Shown: piece by piece, positions 41,869-50,467 of the stretch
Layout: every line of letters begins with the position of its first letter
Numbering within the stretch: the first letter of the stretch is position 1
NCBI GenBank assembly: GCA_944389925.1
Contig: CALXOD010000052.1
Span: 1 to 56,062 of the forward strand
Direction: 5' to 3'
From: an uncultured Victivallaceae bacterium
GTDB lineage: Bacteria; Verrucomicrobiota; Lentisphaeria; Victivallales; Victivallaceae
Length of the DNA: 56,062 bases
The notes under the pieces: model-generated
Databases searched by the model: none
The model's input: the letters and a program-made list of their open reading frames with translations, nothing else
What the model was told of the DNA's origin: nothing
Made by a program: the position numbers and the translations under genes

Positions 41869-43329
41869 ATGAAACCCAATATTCTCTTCCTGATGTGTGA
41901 CCAGCTGCGCGGCGACGCCCTCGGCAGTTCGGGAAATCCGGCGGCGGAAACGCCGCATCTTGATTATCTTGCATCGCGTGGGACAGTATTTGAACGCGCC
42001 TACTCCGCCTGCCCTTCATGCCTGCCGGCCCGAGCGTCCCTCTGGACCGGATTGAATCAGTATCATGCAGGCATCCTCGGTATGGGATCAGGGCAGCCGC
42101 CATTATGCAATACCTTCCGCCATACTCTTGCCGGAGAATTGACCCGGGGAGGCTATCAGACCATGCTGATCGGGAAAGCCCATTTTCATCCGCATCGCGA
42201 ATCCATGGGCTTTGAAAAAACCTGGCTTGATGAATCCGGTCGAAAAGACACTCCCGATTTTGTCAGTGACTACCGCGCCTGGTTTGGCAGCCATGCTCCC
42301 TCCGGCACAACGCCGGATGACCATGGCATCGAATGGAACTCCTGGATGTCCCGGCCGTGGCATCTCGCCGAAGAACTTCATCCCACAGCCTGGACCGTCA
42401 TGCAGGCGCTGGATGCAGTCAAAAGCCGTGATCCGAAACGCCCTCTCTTTCTCCACGTCTCTTTTGCCAGGCCCCACTCTCCCTATGTGCCACCGGCATA
42501 TTTTTTTGATCTTCACCGGCAAAATCCCCTGCTTCCGGACCCCTGGATTGGTGACTGGAGCGCCTGTCACTGCGTACCGGAAGCCGGACTGCATACCGAA
42601 GCCTGGCAGGGAGATATCCGCCTTGACCGGGTACGCCGCGGCCGGGCCGGATATTATGGAGAAGTATCTTTCATTGACAGCCGGATCGGACATCTGCTCA
42701 CCTATCTGCGGCTTTATGAGCCGGACTTCTGGCGCAACTGCTGGATCGTCTTTACTTCCGACCACGGCGACATGCTCGGTGACCACCACTTATGGCGGAA
42801 AACCTATGCTTATGAAGGCAGCACTCACATACCGCTGTTCATTGTGCCGCCCCCCGGATTCTCTCTTGCCGTACGCCGGGATACCCGACATGTGGCAGAA
42901 CTGCGTGACATCATGCCCACCATCCTGGAAATCGCCGGACTTGAGACGCCGGACTACCTGGACGGCTCCAGTCTGCTGCCCCTCATGCGCGGAGAAGCCG
43001 TACCATGGCGGCAATGGCTGCAGGGAGAACACTGTACCTGTTACGCACCGGAACAGGAAATGCAATTCATTACCGATGGCAAAGGAAAATTCATCTGGCT
43101 GCCTCGAGTCGGTACCGAACAATTCTTCGATCTGACGGAAGATCCGGGAGAATGCCATAACTTAATTCACGACTCCGCCTGCACCGATCGCATTGCGGAA
43201 GCACGGAATCAGCTGATTGAGATTCTGGCGGCACGACATTGCGGCTGGTGTGAAAACGGAAAACTCTCCGCTCCAGATACAACACTTTTCTCTCCATGGG
43301 CCCATACCCCTTACGAGGGCGGAGAATAA
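41869..43329 (+). CDS. Sulfatase, formylglycine (Cys) type, apparently cytoplasmic
   Basis: 486 residues from the ATG at 41869 (GAGG 5 bases upstream); an ATG at 41845 would add 8 residues. The sulfatase signature CLPARASLWTG carries C51, the residue converted to formylglycine. CDQLRGD near the start and FTSDHGD provide metal ligands, and GKAHFHP and HVSFARPHSPY are typical of the alkaline-phosphatase fold. Members remove sulfate (or phosphonate) esters from glycans or small molecules. No signal peptide is visible, so it should act on imported substrates. No maturase gene is in the window. Confidence 0.92.
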   Translation: MKPNILFLMCDQLRGDALGSSGNPAAETPHLDYLASRGTVFERAYSACPSCLPARASLWTGLNQYHAGILGMGSGQPPLCNTFRHTLAGELTRGGYQTMLIGKAHFHPHRESMGFEKTWLDESGRKDTPDFVSDYRAWFGSHAPSGTTPDDHGIEWNSWMSRPWHLAEELHPTAWTVMQALDAVKSRDPKRPLFLHVSFARPHSPYVPPAYFFDLHRQNPLLPDPWIGDWSACHCVPEAGLHTEAWQGDIRLDRVRRGRAGYYGEVSFIDSRIGHLLTYLRLYEPDFWRNCWIVFTSDHGDMLGDHHLWRKTYAYEGSTHIPLFIVPPPGFSLAVRRDTRHVAELRDIMPTILEIAGLETPDYLDGSSLLPLMRGEAVPWRQWLQGEHCTCYAPEQEMQFITDGKGKFIWLPRVGTEQFFDLTEDPGECHNLIHDSACTDRIAEARNQLIEILAARHCGWCENGKLSAPDTTLFSPWAHTPYEGGE

Positions 43330-43345
43330 CCTCGTTCTTCCGAAA

Positions 43346-43400
43346 AAAAATAAATGGCCGATACCGGCATCTGACGGTATCGGCCTTCTCTTCTCTCCTG
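43346..43400. terminator. Bidirectional terminator
   Basis: Perfect 11-base stem GGCCGATACCG / CGGTATCGGCC with an 8-base loop (43356-43385) between the convergent sulfatase and aldo/keto reductase genes. On the minus strand it runs into ATTTATTTTTTTT; on the plus strand into TTCTCTTCTCT. Confidence 0.7.
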
Positions 43401-43407
43401 AAATCGC

Positions 43408-44436
43408 TCAGCGGAATGTCAGGAAGTGAAATTTATCTTTTGCATCTCCCGTAATACGGTCAATGGCGGCCAGTTCTTCCGCGGAAAATACCGTGTTTTT
43501 CTGCGCTCCCGCCAATTCTGTAATCTGCTCCGGCGAACTCGCCCCGATCAGCGTCGACGTAATCGTCCGATCCCGCAGCAACCAGGCGATGGCCATCTGC
43601 GGCAGAGATTGTCCGCGTGCCGCAGCCAATGCCTGGAGCTCCCGCAGTTTTCCCTGTACGTCGGCCCGTTCCACGAATTCCCGCAGGGCCGGCATGCGTG
43701 AAGCCCGGGAACCTTCCGGTACGCCGTTCAGATAATGACCGGTCAACACCCCTTGAGCCAGCGGTGAAAATACGATCGCGCCCATGCCAGCCTGCCGCAT
43801 GGTTTCAAAGGAACCGTCTCCTTCCGGTCCACGGGTCAAGAGATTGTAACGGAATTGATTAATCAGACACGGGGTTCCCAGTTCCCGCAGAATCTCCACC
43901 GCCCGGGCCAATCGATCCGCCCGGTAGTTGGATACCCCCACATACAGCGCCTTGCCGTCGCGCACCAGCTGATCCAGCGCCGCCATGCTCTCTTCCAGCG
44001 GCGTATCGGGATCCTCGATGTGATGATAGAAAATATCCACATAATCCAGCCGGAGCCGTTTCAAACTGGCTTCGCAACCGGCAATCAGGGTTTTTCGTGA
44101 ACCACCGCTGCCGTAGGGGCCTTCGTGCATCAGGGAACCGGCCTTGGTGGAAATCACCAGCTCATCCCGGTAACGGGCCAGATCCCGGTGCAGGATATCC
44201 GCAAAAATCTTCTCGGCCGACCCCGGCGGCGGGCCGTAAAGATTGGCCAGATCAAAATGCGTGATGCCGAGATCAAAGGCCGTATACACCATTTTCGCGG
44301 CATTCTCCGGCACATTGACCCCACCGAAATTCTGCCACAGTCCCAGTGAGACCGCCGGCAGCTTTAAACCGCTGTTGCCGCAGCGGACGTATTGCATGCG
44401 CCCGTCGTAGCGTCCGGATTCCGGTGTATAAGACAT
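43408..44436 (-). CDS. Aldo/keto reductase (YghZ / L-glyceraldehyde-3-phosphate reductase-like)
   Basis: 342 residues. Catalytic tetrad: Asp in THFDLANLYG, Tyr in the same motif, Lys in VISTKAG and His in IFYHHIEDP. The segment NLYGPPPGSAE is typical of the YghZ/Kv-beta-like branch, and the C-terminal STLIGASSPEQITE binds NADPH. Such enzymes reduce small aldehydes. It lies 15 bases after the secreted hydrolase gene on the same strand, and the unit ends at a bidirectional terminator. Confidence 0.93.
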   Translation of the reverse strand: MSYTPESGRYDGRMQYVRCGNSGLKLPAVSLGLWQNFGGVNVPENAAKMVYTAFDLGITHFDLANLYGPPPGSAEKIFADILHRDLARYRDELVISTKAGSLMHEGPYGSGGSRKTLIAGCEASLKRLRLDYVDIFYHHIEDPDTPLEESMAALDQLVRDGKALYVGVSNYRADRLARAVEILRELGTPCLINQFRYNLLTRGPEGDGSFETMRQAGMGAIVFSPLAQGVLTGHYLNGVPEGSRASRMPALREFVERADVQGKLRELQALAAARGQSLPQMAIAWLLRDRTITSTLIGASSPEQITELAGAQKNTVFSAEELAAIDRITGDAKDKFHFLTFR

Positions 44437-44451
44437 GACTGCTGCCCCCGA

Positions 44452-45480
44452 TTACTTTTCGACATACCGGTTGCGGTTGTCGACACTGCGCTTGTAATAC
44501 TCATCCCAGAGTTCTATCTGGAATTCCTTGACCATGTCGGCACTGGTCACGTCGTCCCGTTCGCTGGTCAACAGCACCGCGCCCACATAACCCGGATCAG
44601 AAATAGTGACACCGCGGCCGTACTTGGCTTTGACCGCGTCCAGTTTTTCCCAATTTTCATCCAGATGCACAACCTGATAATCCAAATTGATCGATGTCGT
44701 AACCCGCGGAAAATAATTGGTGGAATGGGCCACACGCTCTCCGAGCGGGTTGAGAATGTTGTTTTCCAGACCGGCGATGGCGCCGACGAAATAACTGCGG
44801 CAGTGATAGGCCCAGTACCCCTGCATCAGCCCGCCGTGATACATGGAGGAGAAAATAATGAGATCCGGCCGCTGCGGCGCCACCCGTTCCAACATTTCGT
44901 GGAAATTGAGATCAAAGCAAATTGCCATGGTCACCCGGCCGAAATCGGTTTGGAAAACCGGAGCATCCTTGCCCGGCACAATTCCCCATTTATCATGTTC
45001 GCCGACCGTGGGATAATTCTTATTGTAAATCCCGACAACCTCCCCCTTGCGGTCAATCAGCTGCGTGGAATTGCGCCAGGTACCGTCAGGCAGTTTGCGC
45101 GCCGCCGAATACGCAATATAACACTGGTTGTCGCGCGCAACCTTCCGGAAAAAATCCAGCATCTTGTTTCCCCGGAACTCATACCAGCTGAAACGTTCCT
45201 CCATCGTATGCATCGGAAACCGGTCACATGCCTCCGGTAACACGATCAGATCCGGCCGATCCGGAAGAACGCCGGCCAATTCGCGGCTCCAATGTTTGAT
45301 CATAATGTCAAGCGCTTCCTGATTATCGGTCGGCCGGTCCGGCAGAGGACGAGGCCCGAGAGAACTGATGACGATGCGTCTCCGGCTTTTCATGGGAATC
45401 TCCTTTTCCGATGTTTCTGAAGCCTGCAACAGCATTCCCGTGAATACCGCCAGCAGGAAAATGATATGTCGGCATCTCAT
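44452..45480 (-). CDS. Secreted carbon-nitrogen hydrolase (nitrilase superfamily)
   Basis: 342 residues from the ATG at 45480, with AAGGAG 7 bases upstream; a GTG at 45486 is an alternative. A signal peptide (MRCRHIIFLLAVFTGMLLQA, then SE) predicts export, which is uncommon for this family. The catalytic triad is E83 (VLPEA), K154 (IYNKNYP) and C188 (AICFD). Members hydrolyse amides, ureides or nitriles; the substrate is not evident. It is the first gene of a two-gene unit with an aldo/keto reductase. Confidence 0.9.
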   Translation of the reverse strand: MRCRHIIFLLAVFTGMLLQASETSEKEIPMKSRRRIVISSLGPRPLPDRPTDNQEALDIMIKHWSRELAGVLPDRPDLIVLPEACDRFPMHTMEERFSWYEFRGNKMLDFFRKVARDNQCYIAYSAARKLPDGTWRNSTQLIDRKGEVVGIYNKNYPTVGEHDKWGIVPGKDAPVFQTDFGRVTMAICFDLNFHEMLERVAPQRPDLIIFSSMYHGGLMQGYWAYHCRSYFVGAIAGLENNILNPLGERVAHSTNYFPRVTTSINLDYQVVHLDENWEKLDAVKAKYGRGVTISDPGYVGAVLLTSERDDVTSADMVKEFQIELWDEYYKRSVDNRNRYVEK

Positions 45481-45535
45481 AATCACGCTCCTTCTTCCGT
45501 CACCGAATTTTCCGAATTTTCAGGGAAACTGACAT

Positions 45536-45563
45536 ACCATACCTGCGGAACAGCGGGATGCAA
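45536..45563 (-). promoter_or_regulatory. Promoter of the secreted hydrolase gene
   Basis: Minus strand: TTGCAT, 16-base spacer, TATGGT, about 56 bases before the ATG at 45480. Confidence 0.45.
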
Positions 45564-45671
45564 GCAACAATAAATGATTTTTTACAGAAAAAGACCGCCC
45601 CGGAAAAAATTCGGACCGCCGATACTCTTTCCATAAAGAAAGCCCCACCTCTTCCTCTTCGTGGTCCGCCG

Positions 45672-46787
45672 TTATTCCCGGAAGATCGGCCGCAGCAGCA
45701 TCCGGCGCGGATGGCTGCCGGATGTTTCCGGAGCATGCGTCAGCCGGATAACCTGTTCCAACTGCCGACCTTCGCGCACCAGCGTCAATTTCAGGGAATC
45801 TCCCGGTCTGGAGGCGAACAGGGCATTGGATAATTCGCTGCCGTTCAGAATTTTCCGATCGTTGACCGCAATCACCACATCATCGGGAAAAAGCTTTCCG
45901 GCAGCGGGAGAATTCCGGTAAACCCGCTCGACCAGAACCCCGTGCCCGCTGTCGTTGCCGCGACGATGCGGCAGCGGCGAAAAAATTGCGCCCAGATACC
46001 CGCGCACCACTCTACCATGAGCGATCAATTCCTCGGCAATCGACCGGGCGATGCCGGAGGAAATGGCGAAACTCAATCCAATGTTGCCGCCGGACGGCGA
46101 CATGATAAAGTCATTGACACCGATCACGTCACCGGCGGAATTCAACAGCGGGCCACCGGAATTGCCCGGATTGATCGATGCATCGGTCTGAATATAATCT
46201 TCATAGGCATTGACGCCGACGCCGGAACGGTTTTTATTGGAAACAATGCCGACGGTAACAGTCCGGTTCAGGCTGAATGGTGCACCGATGGCGATCGCCC
46301 AGTGGCCGGGTTCCACGCTTTCCGGCGCAGCAAAACGAAGAGCCGGAAAACGCTGTTCTCCAGCATTTTCCACCTTAAGTACTGCCAGATCCGATGCGGG
46401 GTCCACGCCGACTACCCGTGCCGGATGTTCACTGCCGTCGTGAAGCGTGATCCAGAAAGAATCCTGTCCCTTGACCACATGATAATTGGTCAGGATATAA
46501 CCGGAGTCATGAATAAAGAAACCGGACCCCTGGCCGGACGGCACATCCATATAACCGAGTTGACGGGATGTCCCCCATCCGTCAAAGGACACCACGCCCA
46601 CTCGCTTTTCCGCTGTGATCAGCACAACCCCGGGCATGGCTTTGCGAATAGCACGGGCAAATTCACTCTGCACCCCGGCAATCGGCGCGGTGGCATATTC
46701 CAGCCGGATCTCCTCCTCTCCAGCATGAACGGACAACAACGGCGGCGCGCACGCCGCCAGCAGCATAAGGAACGAATGCGTTTTCAT
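45672..46787 (-). CDS. HtrA/Deg-type serine protease with one PDZ domain
   Basis: 371 residues. Signal peptide MKTHSFLMLLAACAPPLLSV. The trypsin-like domain has the triad H103 (TNYHVV), D133 (SDLAVLKV) and S210 (GNSGGPLL). A single PDZ domain (about 265-355) contains GVLVERVYRNSPAA and PGDSLKLTLV. It degrades misfolded envelope proteins in the periplasm. GGAGG lies 4 bases before the ATG, and an excellent promoter lies about 92 bases upstream. Confidence 0.95.
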   Translation of the reverse strand: MKTHSFLMLLAACAPPLLSVHAGEEEIRLEYATAPIAGVQSEFARAIRKAMPGVVLITAEKRVGVVSFDGWGTSRQLGYMDVPSGQGSGFFIHDSGYILTNYHVVKGQDSFWITLHDGSEHPARVVGVDPASDLAVLKVENAGEQRFPALRFAAPESVEPGHWAIAIGAPFSLNRTVTVGIVSNKNRSGVGVNAYEDYIQTDASINPGNSGGPLLNSAGDVIGVNDFIMSPSGGNIGLSFAISSGIARSIAEELIAHGRVVRGYLGAIFSPLPHRRGNDSGHGVLVERVYRNSPAAGKLFPDDVVIAVNDRKILNGSELSNALFASRPGDSLKLTLVREGRQLEQVIRLTHAPETSGSHPRRMLLRPIFRE

Positions 46788-46878
46788 GTTACCTCCGATA
46801 CTGACGGGTTAGACAGGATACAGCCTTCCGGGGCACCACACTGCGCGCTCTCCATTTCGCACAGCACCCGGTCAAGGT

Positions 46879-46907
46879 ACTATAGCATGATTTTCATAAA
46901 AAAGCAA
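46879..46907 (-). promoter_or_regulatory. Promoter of the HtrA-type protease gene
   Basis: Minus strand: TTGCTT, 17-base spacer, TATAGT, about 92 bases before the ATG at 46787. No extracytoplasmic-stress-type promoter is apparent. Confidence 0.6.
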
Positions 46908-46993
46908 GTGTTCCACCCGCTTCTCTAGCGGTACAGGCGGCGCTATAAAAGAACAGTCCCCATAAAAAAACAGAATTCATGAAACTCTTCCTG

Positions 46994-47032
46994 TTGAAAT
47001 TCTCCATCCCTGCGGTTATTTTCTTCTATAAT
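46994..47032 (+). promoter_or_regulatory. Possible promoter region of the 630-residue gene
   Basis: TTGAAA (46994) with TATTTT 17 bases later, and a consensus TATAAT at 47027-47032 without a good -35 box, within 80 bases of the ATG at 47070. The rest of the 282-base intergenic stretch shows only the protease promoter. Confidence 0.35.
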
Positions 47033-47069
47033 TGAATCCAGCACCATAAAAAAATAACGGGAGCTCCGG

Positions 47070-48962
47070 ATGACAGTCCCCTGCCTTCAGTCAATACGAC
47101 TCAGTTTTGTTTCCGCATTTCCACCCGTTCCACCCGATAAGATTGCGCTGCCCCCCTTCCCGCTGGAAGGCAAAGTGGAACAGCTGCTGGATGGCACAGT
47201 CCCGGATACCAGAAAAACCCCGTCTCAAACCTGCGAGACTTACCTGGACCTGATGGAACCGATTGTACGCCTCGCTGTTCATTGGGTCAATACCGACGGC
47301 GCAGTCATTGACCCGGTGCTGCAAACAGAATGGGGACAGACCTCGCCGCGCTTTGCCGCCGCGGCAGCCATCCTGCTGGCAGCAGGCCGGATTGCTGAAC
47401 ATCAAGAAACGGTATTCCGGGTTATGGACCGTGCCTGTGAAAAATTAACGGCCCCGGAGACACTGCATTACAGTCCTGACTTCTGGATGCGCGAACTGGT
47501 CACTGCCTGTACCGTATTGACAGACATCGCACCGCGGGAAAGATGGCAGGCATGGCGTGCCGGTCTGTCCCGGGTCATTCCGGAAAAGCATTACCGTGAT
47601 GTGGATCCAACCGGTCGTAAGATCGCGGATTTCAACAACTGGTGTTTATACAGTGCAGCCGGGGAAAGCATGCGCGCTTCTGCCGGAATCGGCGGTATGG
47701 CGGACACCCTGCACGGCACGGCCTTTTTTGAACGTTATGTGGAGGCGCAGCTGGTGCATTATACCGAATATGGCATGTACCGGGATCCGGGCGATCCGAT
47801 CACCTATGACATGACCACCCGCCTGCAGCTGACGACCGCTCTGGCCTGGGGATATAACGGCAGGCTGGCATCGATCCTGCGGGAACTGCTCCGGCGCGGT
47901 GATCTTTCCATGTTGCTGTATCTGGCGCCTGCTGGGTGGGTTCCTTATGGCGGACGCTCTTCGCAGTTTCAATTTCAGGAAGCCATCGCCGCAGCCCTGT
48001 GCGAATACGAAGCGCGTTGTTATCGGGACAGCTGTCCGGCTCTGGCAGGAGCATTCAAACGCCAGGCCCGCCGGTGTGCCGAAGTGTTGCGTCCCTATTT
48101 GCAGGAGGCCGCCCCGCCGCTTCACATCAAGAATTTTTTCAATCCGGCAGCCCTGCATGGCTGCGACAGCTATGGGCAATATTCCGTTTACAGCCTGTTT
48201 GCCGCCTCGGTGCTCGGATTGGCGGCGCTGTTTGCGGATGACACAATTCCCGAATCACCGACGCCTGCGGAACGTGGTGGATATTCGCTGTATCTGCAGG
48301 GACCTTTCCATAAAATCTTTCTCAATGCGGCGGGCAGTTATCTGCAATACGACACTGCGGCCGACCACTGGTACGACGCGACCGGACTGGGGCGGATACT
48401 GCCGGCAGCCATACCGTTCGGTCTGCTCCCGGCCATGCCTTTCGCCGCCCATCCCCGGTATCGTATCGCAACGGGACTGCCCGGAAACTCCGCCTGTCAC
48501 GCCATCGCGCCGGAATTCCAAAATATTCGGGGTCAAGTTGTCCGAATGGCGGATCTTGATGATGAAATTCAGCTGGAAGTGAAAGAACTGGAAGCGACTC
48601 CCGACCGAGTCCGGCTGCAGGTGCACCGCAAAATGGACACCGTGACAAGCAGAGAAGAGTGCCTGGTGGAATCCGGACGAATCCGGCTGCAATACAACCT
48701 TGCCGGGCCCTGTTGCCATGCGATGCTGACATTTCCGATTCTGCTGGATGACGGGAGGCATCAACCGGACATTCTGATCCGGGGGACAAAAATGGAACTC
48801 TTCATGGCAGGGAAAAAGCTTTGCATTCAGAGCAACACCTCTGCAACTCCGGGCGAAACCGCTACCAATCGAAACGGCATTTACCGGATTTACCGGTTTC
48901 CTTTCCCGGAAAGCGGGCCTTTGACTCTGGATTTACGTTTCGAGTCCATTGCCGGGAGCTGA
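47070..48962 (+). CDS. Large protein of unknown function, all-alpha N-terminal half
   Basis: 630 residues, no signal peptide, GGGAG 6 bases before the ATG. The first two thirds are helical with the recurring features ADFNNWCLYSAAGE and TEYGMYRDPGDPITYDMTTRLQL. These look like an alpha/alpha-toroid sugar-processing fold such as those of polysaccharide lyases and unsaturated glucuronyl hydrolases. The last third (about 490-630) is beta-rich. I cannot assign a family or substrate. It stands alone between the HtrA-type gene and the small membrane protein. Confidence 0.78.
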   Translation: MTVPCLQSIRLSFVSAFPPVPPDKIALPPFPLEGKVEQLLDGTVPDTRKTPSQTCETYLDLMEPIVRLAVHWVNTDGAVIDPVLQTEWGQTSPRFAAAAAILLAAGRIAEHQETVFRVMDRACEKLTAPETLHYSPDFWMRELVTACTVLTDIAPRERWQAWRAGLSRVIPEKHYRDVDPTGRKIADFNNWCLYSAAGESMRASAGIGGMADTLHGTAFFERYVEAQLVHYTEYGMYRDPGDPITYDMTTRLQLTTALAWGYNGRLASILRELLRRGDLSMLLYLAPAGWVPYGGRSSQFQFQEAIAAALCEYEARCYRDSCPALAGAFKRQARRCAEVLRPYLQEAAPPLHIKNFFNPAALHGCDSYGQYSVYSLFAASVLGLAALFADDTIPESPTPAERGGYSLYLQGPFHKIFLNAAGSYLQYDTAADHWYDATGLGRILPAAIPFGLLPAMPFAAHPRYRIATGLPGNSACHAIAPEFQNIRGQVVRMADLDDEIQLEVKELEATPDRVRLQVHRKMDTVTSREECLVESGRIRLQYNLAGPCCHAMLTFPILLDDGRHQPDILIRGTKMELFMAGKKLCIQSNTSATPGETATNRNGIYRIYRFPFPESGPLTLDLRFESIAGS

Positions 48963-49017
48963 TGCACTGCCTTCGCGTTACAAACTGCTCAAAAATCAGA
49001 CCACCAGCCGGGAGAAG

Positions 49018-49404
49018 TCAGCCATCCAGTGAGTTCTCAGTAGTTTCCCGATGAAATACTGCGGCGGAAGAAACCTCACACTGCGGACAATGCACCACCC
49101 ATTCCGAAGCCTCTGCCCCGCCTTCCGGTTTTCTACCTCCCGGCCAGTATTCCGCAATCAGATGAGCTCCGCACACCGGACAGCAGCGTCCCAGACGGAT
49201 CGGCCCGGTCAGATAGCACAATCCCCCTGCCCCTCCCAGCAGATAGAACGGCAGGAACCAATAACCATACCCCCATCCCTTCAGAACGCTCCACATCACC
49301 GCGCCGCCAATCAGAAAGACGAAAAAAAGAATATAGCAGAACGTCAATCGCCTCCCTACAGCGCGAGCGTAGCGAACTAGCTCCCCATCGGGATTTCCAG
49401 ACAT
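49018..49404 (-). CDS. Small membrane protein with C-terminal zinc ribbon
   Basis: 128 residues. Two TM helices (about 20-42 and 48-66) are followed by a cytoplasmic zinc ribbon made of CPVC (CCPVCGAH) and CPQC. GGGAG precedes the ATG. It is driven by a perfect consensus promoter at 49444-49472, unusual for an unknown small gene. Function unknown. Confidence 0.75.
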   Translation of the reverse strand: MSGNPDGELVRYARAVGRRLTFCYILFFVFLIGGAVMWSVLKGWGYGYWFLPFYLLGGAGGLCYLTGPIRLGRCCPVCGAHLIAEYWPGGRKPEGGAEASEWVVHCPQCEVSSAAVFHRETTENSLDG

Positions 49405-49443
49405 GGTGAGAACTCCCAGGTGAAGTGTTTACTGATTGCCTAT

Positions 49444-49472
49444 ATTATATCAAAAAAAATCAGGAATGTCAA
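49444..49472 (-). promoter_or_regulatory. Perfect consensus promoter (TTGACA-17-TATAAT)
   Basis: Minus strand: TTGACA at 49467-49472, a 17-base spacer and TATAAT at 49444-49449, all matching the sigma-70 consensus, about 40 bases before the ATG of the small membrane zinc-ribbon protein. It is the strongest promoter in the window by eye. Confidence 0.75.
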
Positions 49473-49478
49473 CACCTT

Positions 49479-49514
49479 AAGATATTTTCACCGTTTTTTT
49501 TCCGCGAATATCTT
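49479..49514. repeat. Short inverted repeat
   Basis: AAGATATT and AATATCTT (8 bases each) separated by 20 bases, just upstream of the consensus promoter and touching the stop of the DUF523-DUF1722 gene. It could be a weak terminator hairpin or a regulator site; there is no T-run. Confidence 0.3.
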
Positions 49515-50424
49515 ATCCCCCTTCATATACCGGCAGAAGCCAATCCCGACAGGTTTGTGTCATCAAATCATGATTCTCATATTTTTCTGCATAATAAAAA
49601 AAAAGCGATAACGCAGCAGACATTCCCGTATGCCCGGTCTGATATCTGGATATTGCTTCCTCTAATTTTTCACTCTCCCAGGCAGAAAGAACCGGCTTCA
49701 GGTCACACAACATCCGGCCCATCATGCGGCAATGTCCGTTCTTCCCGGAAGGAGCTGAAAGGGCCTGCTCCCAAACCGCCCTGCAAGCTTCCACAGCCCC
49801 CGCCCGCGCCCAGTGTGCCAGATCAGCCTCTCCTTCGGCCGAATGACTCAACACCATCAGCCGATGCCGATTATAAAAATCCACCAACGTCCCTCCGTCC
49901 GCCTGCCCCATTGTCCGCCAGCGCTCTGCCGTGAAAATCCGGTCCAGAAAACATTCCCTTTCCCAACGGTTCCGCAATTTTTCAGCTTCCACAACCGGTA
50001 ATTTCGGGAAATGCACCAGCAACGACTGTGCGAAGAGACCTCGTCCCTTTCGATTTACCCGATGATTTTCACAGTGAAGACGCACCTGTTGCAATCCGCA
50101 ACTGGGAGAATCCTGCTTCAGGATAAAGCCGCCAACTCCTTCGTCCTCCAGTTTCTTCAGACGCCGCCCGCACCAGCTGGTCATCTGCAAGGTAAGATCT
50201 ATTCCCGTACTGTTTGTCACCAGCCGTTGCTGTCCCGCCCCCTCCCAGAGCTCCATAGGCTCCCGTGGAGTCGGTAACCCGCACTCTGTTTCTGGACAAA
50301 CCGGCACCCATGCCACGTAAGGCCCCAGAACCTCCCGCAGATATACATCCAGCTTATGACTTCCGTTATAACGAACCGGCTGTCCCAGTAAACAGGCGCT
50401 GATGCCGACTTTTACCTTCACCAT
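49513..50424 (-). CDS. DUF523-DUF1722 fusion protein (TudS/YbgA-type)
   Basis: 303 residues. The N-terminal DUF523 domain (about 5-150) has the conserved Cys motifs SACLLGQPVRYNG, PVCPETECGLPTPREP and LKQDSPSCG. In the TudS family these bind an iron-sulfur cluster used for thiouracil desulfuration. The C-terminal DUF1722 domain (about 180-295) has LVDFYNRHRLMVLSHS. The two-domain form is widespread, with no settled function. It follows the TPR-protein gene by 43 bases. Confidence 0.9.
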   Translation of the reverse strand: MVKVKVGISACLLGQPVRYNGSHKLDVYLREVLGPYVAWVPVCPETECGLPTPREPMELWEGAGQQRLVTNSTGIDLTLQMTSWCGRRLKKLEDEGVGGFILKQDSPSCGLQQVRLHCENHRVNRKGRGLFAQSLLVHFPKLPVVEAEKLRNRWERECFLDRIFTAERWRTMGQADGGTLVDFYNRHRLMVLSHSAEGEADLAHWARAGAVEACRAVWEQALSAPSGKNGHCRMMGRMLCDLKPVLSAWESEKLEEAISRYQTGHTGMSAALSLFFYYAEKYENHDLMTQTCRDWLLPVYEGG

Positions 50425-50467
50425 TCATCTTGTCTCCGCAGGCTGTCAGTCTCCGCACCGGGCATCA

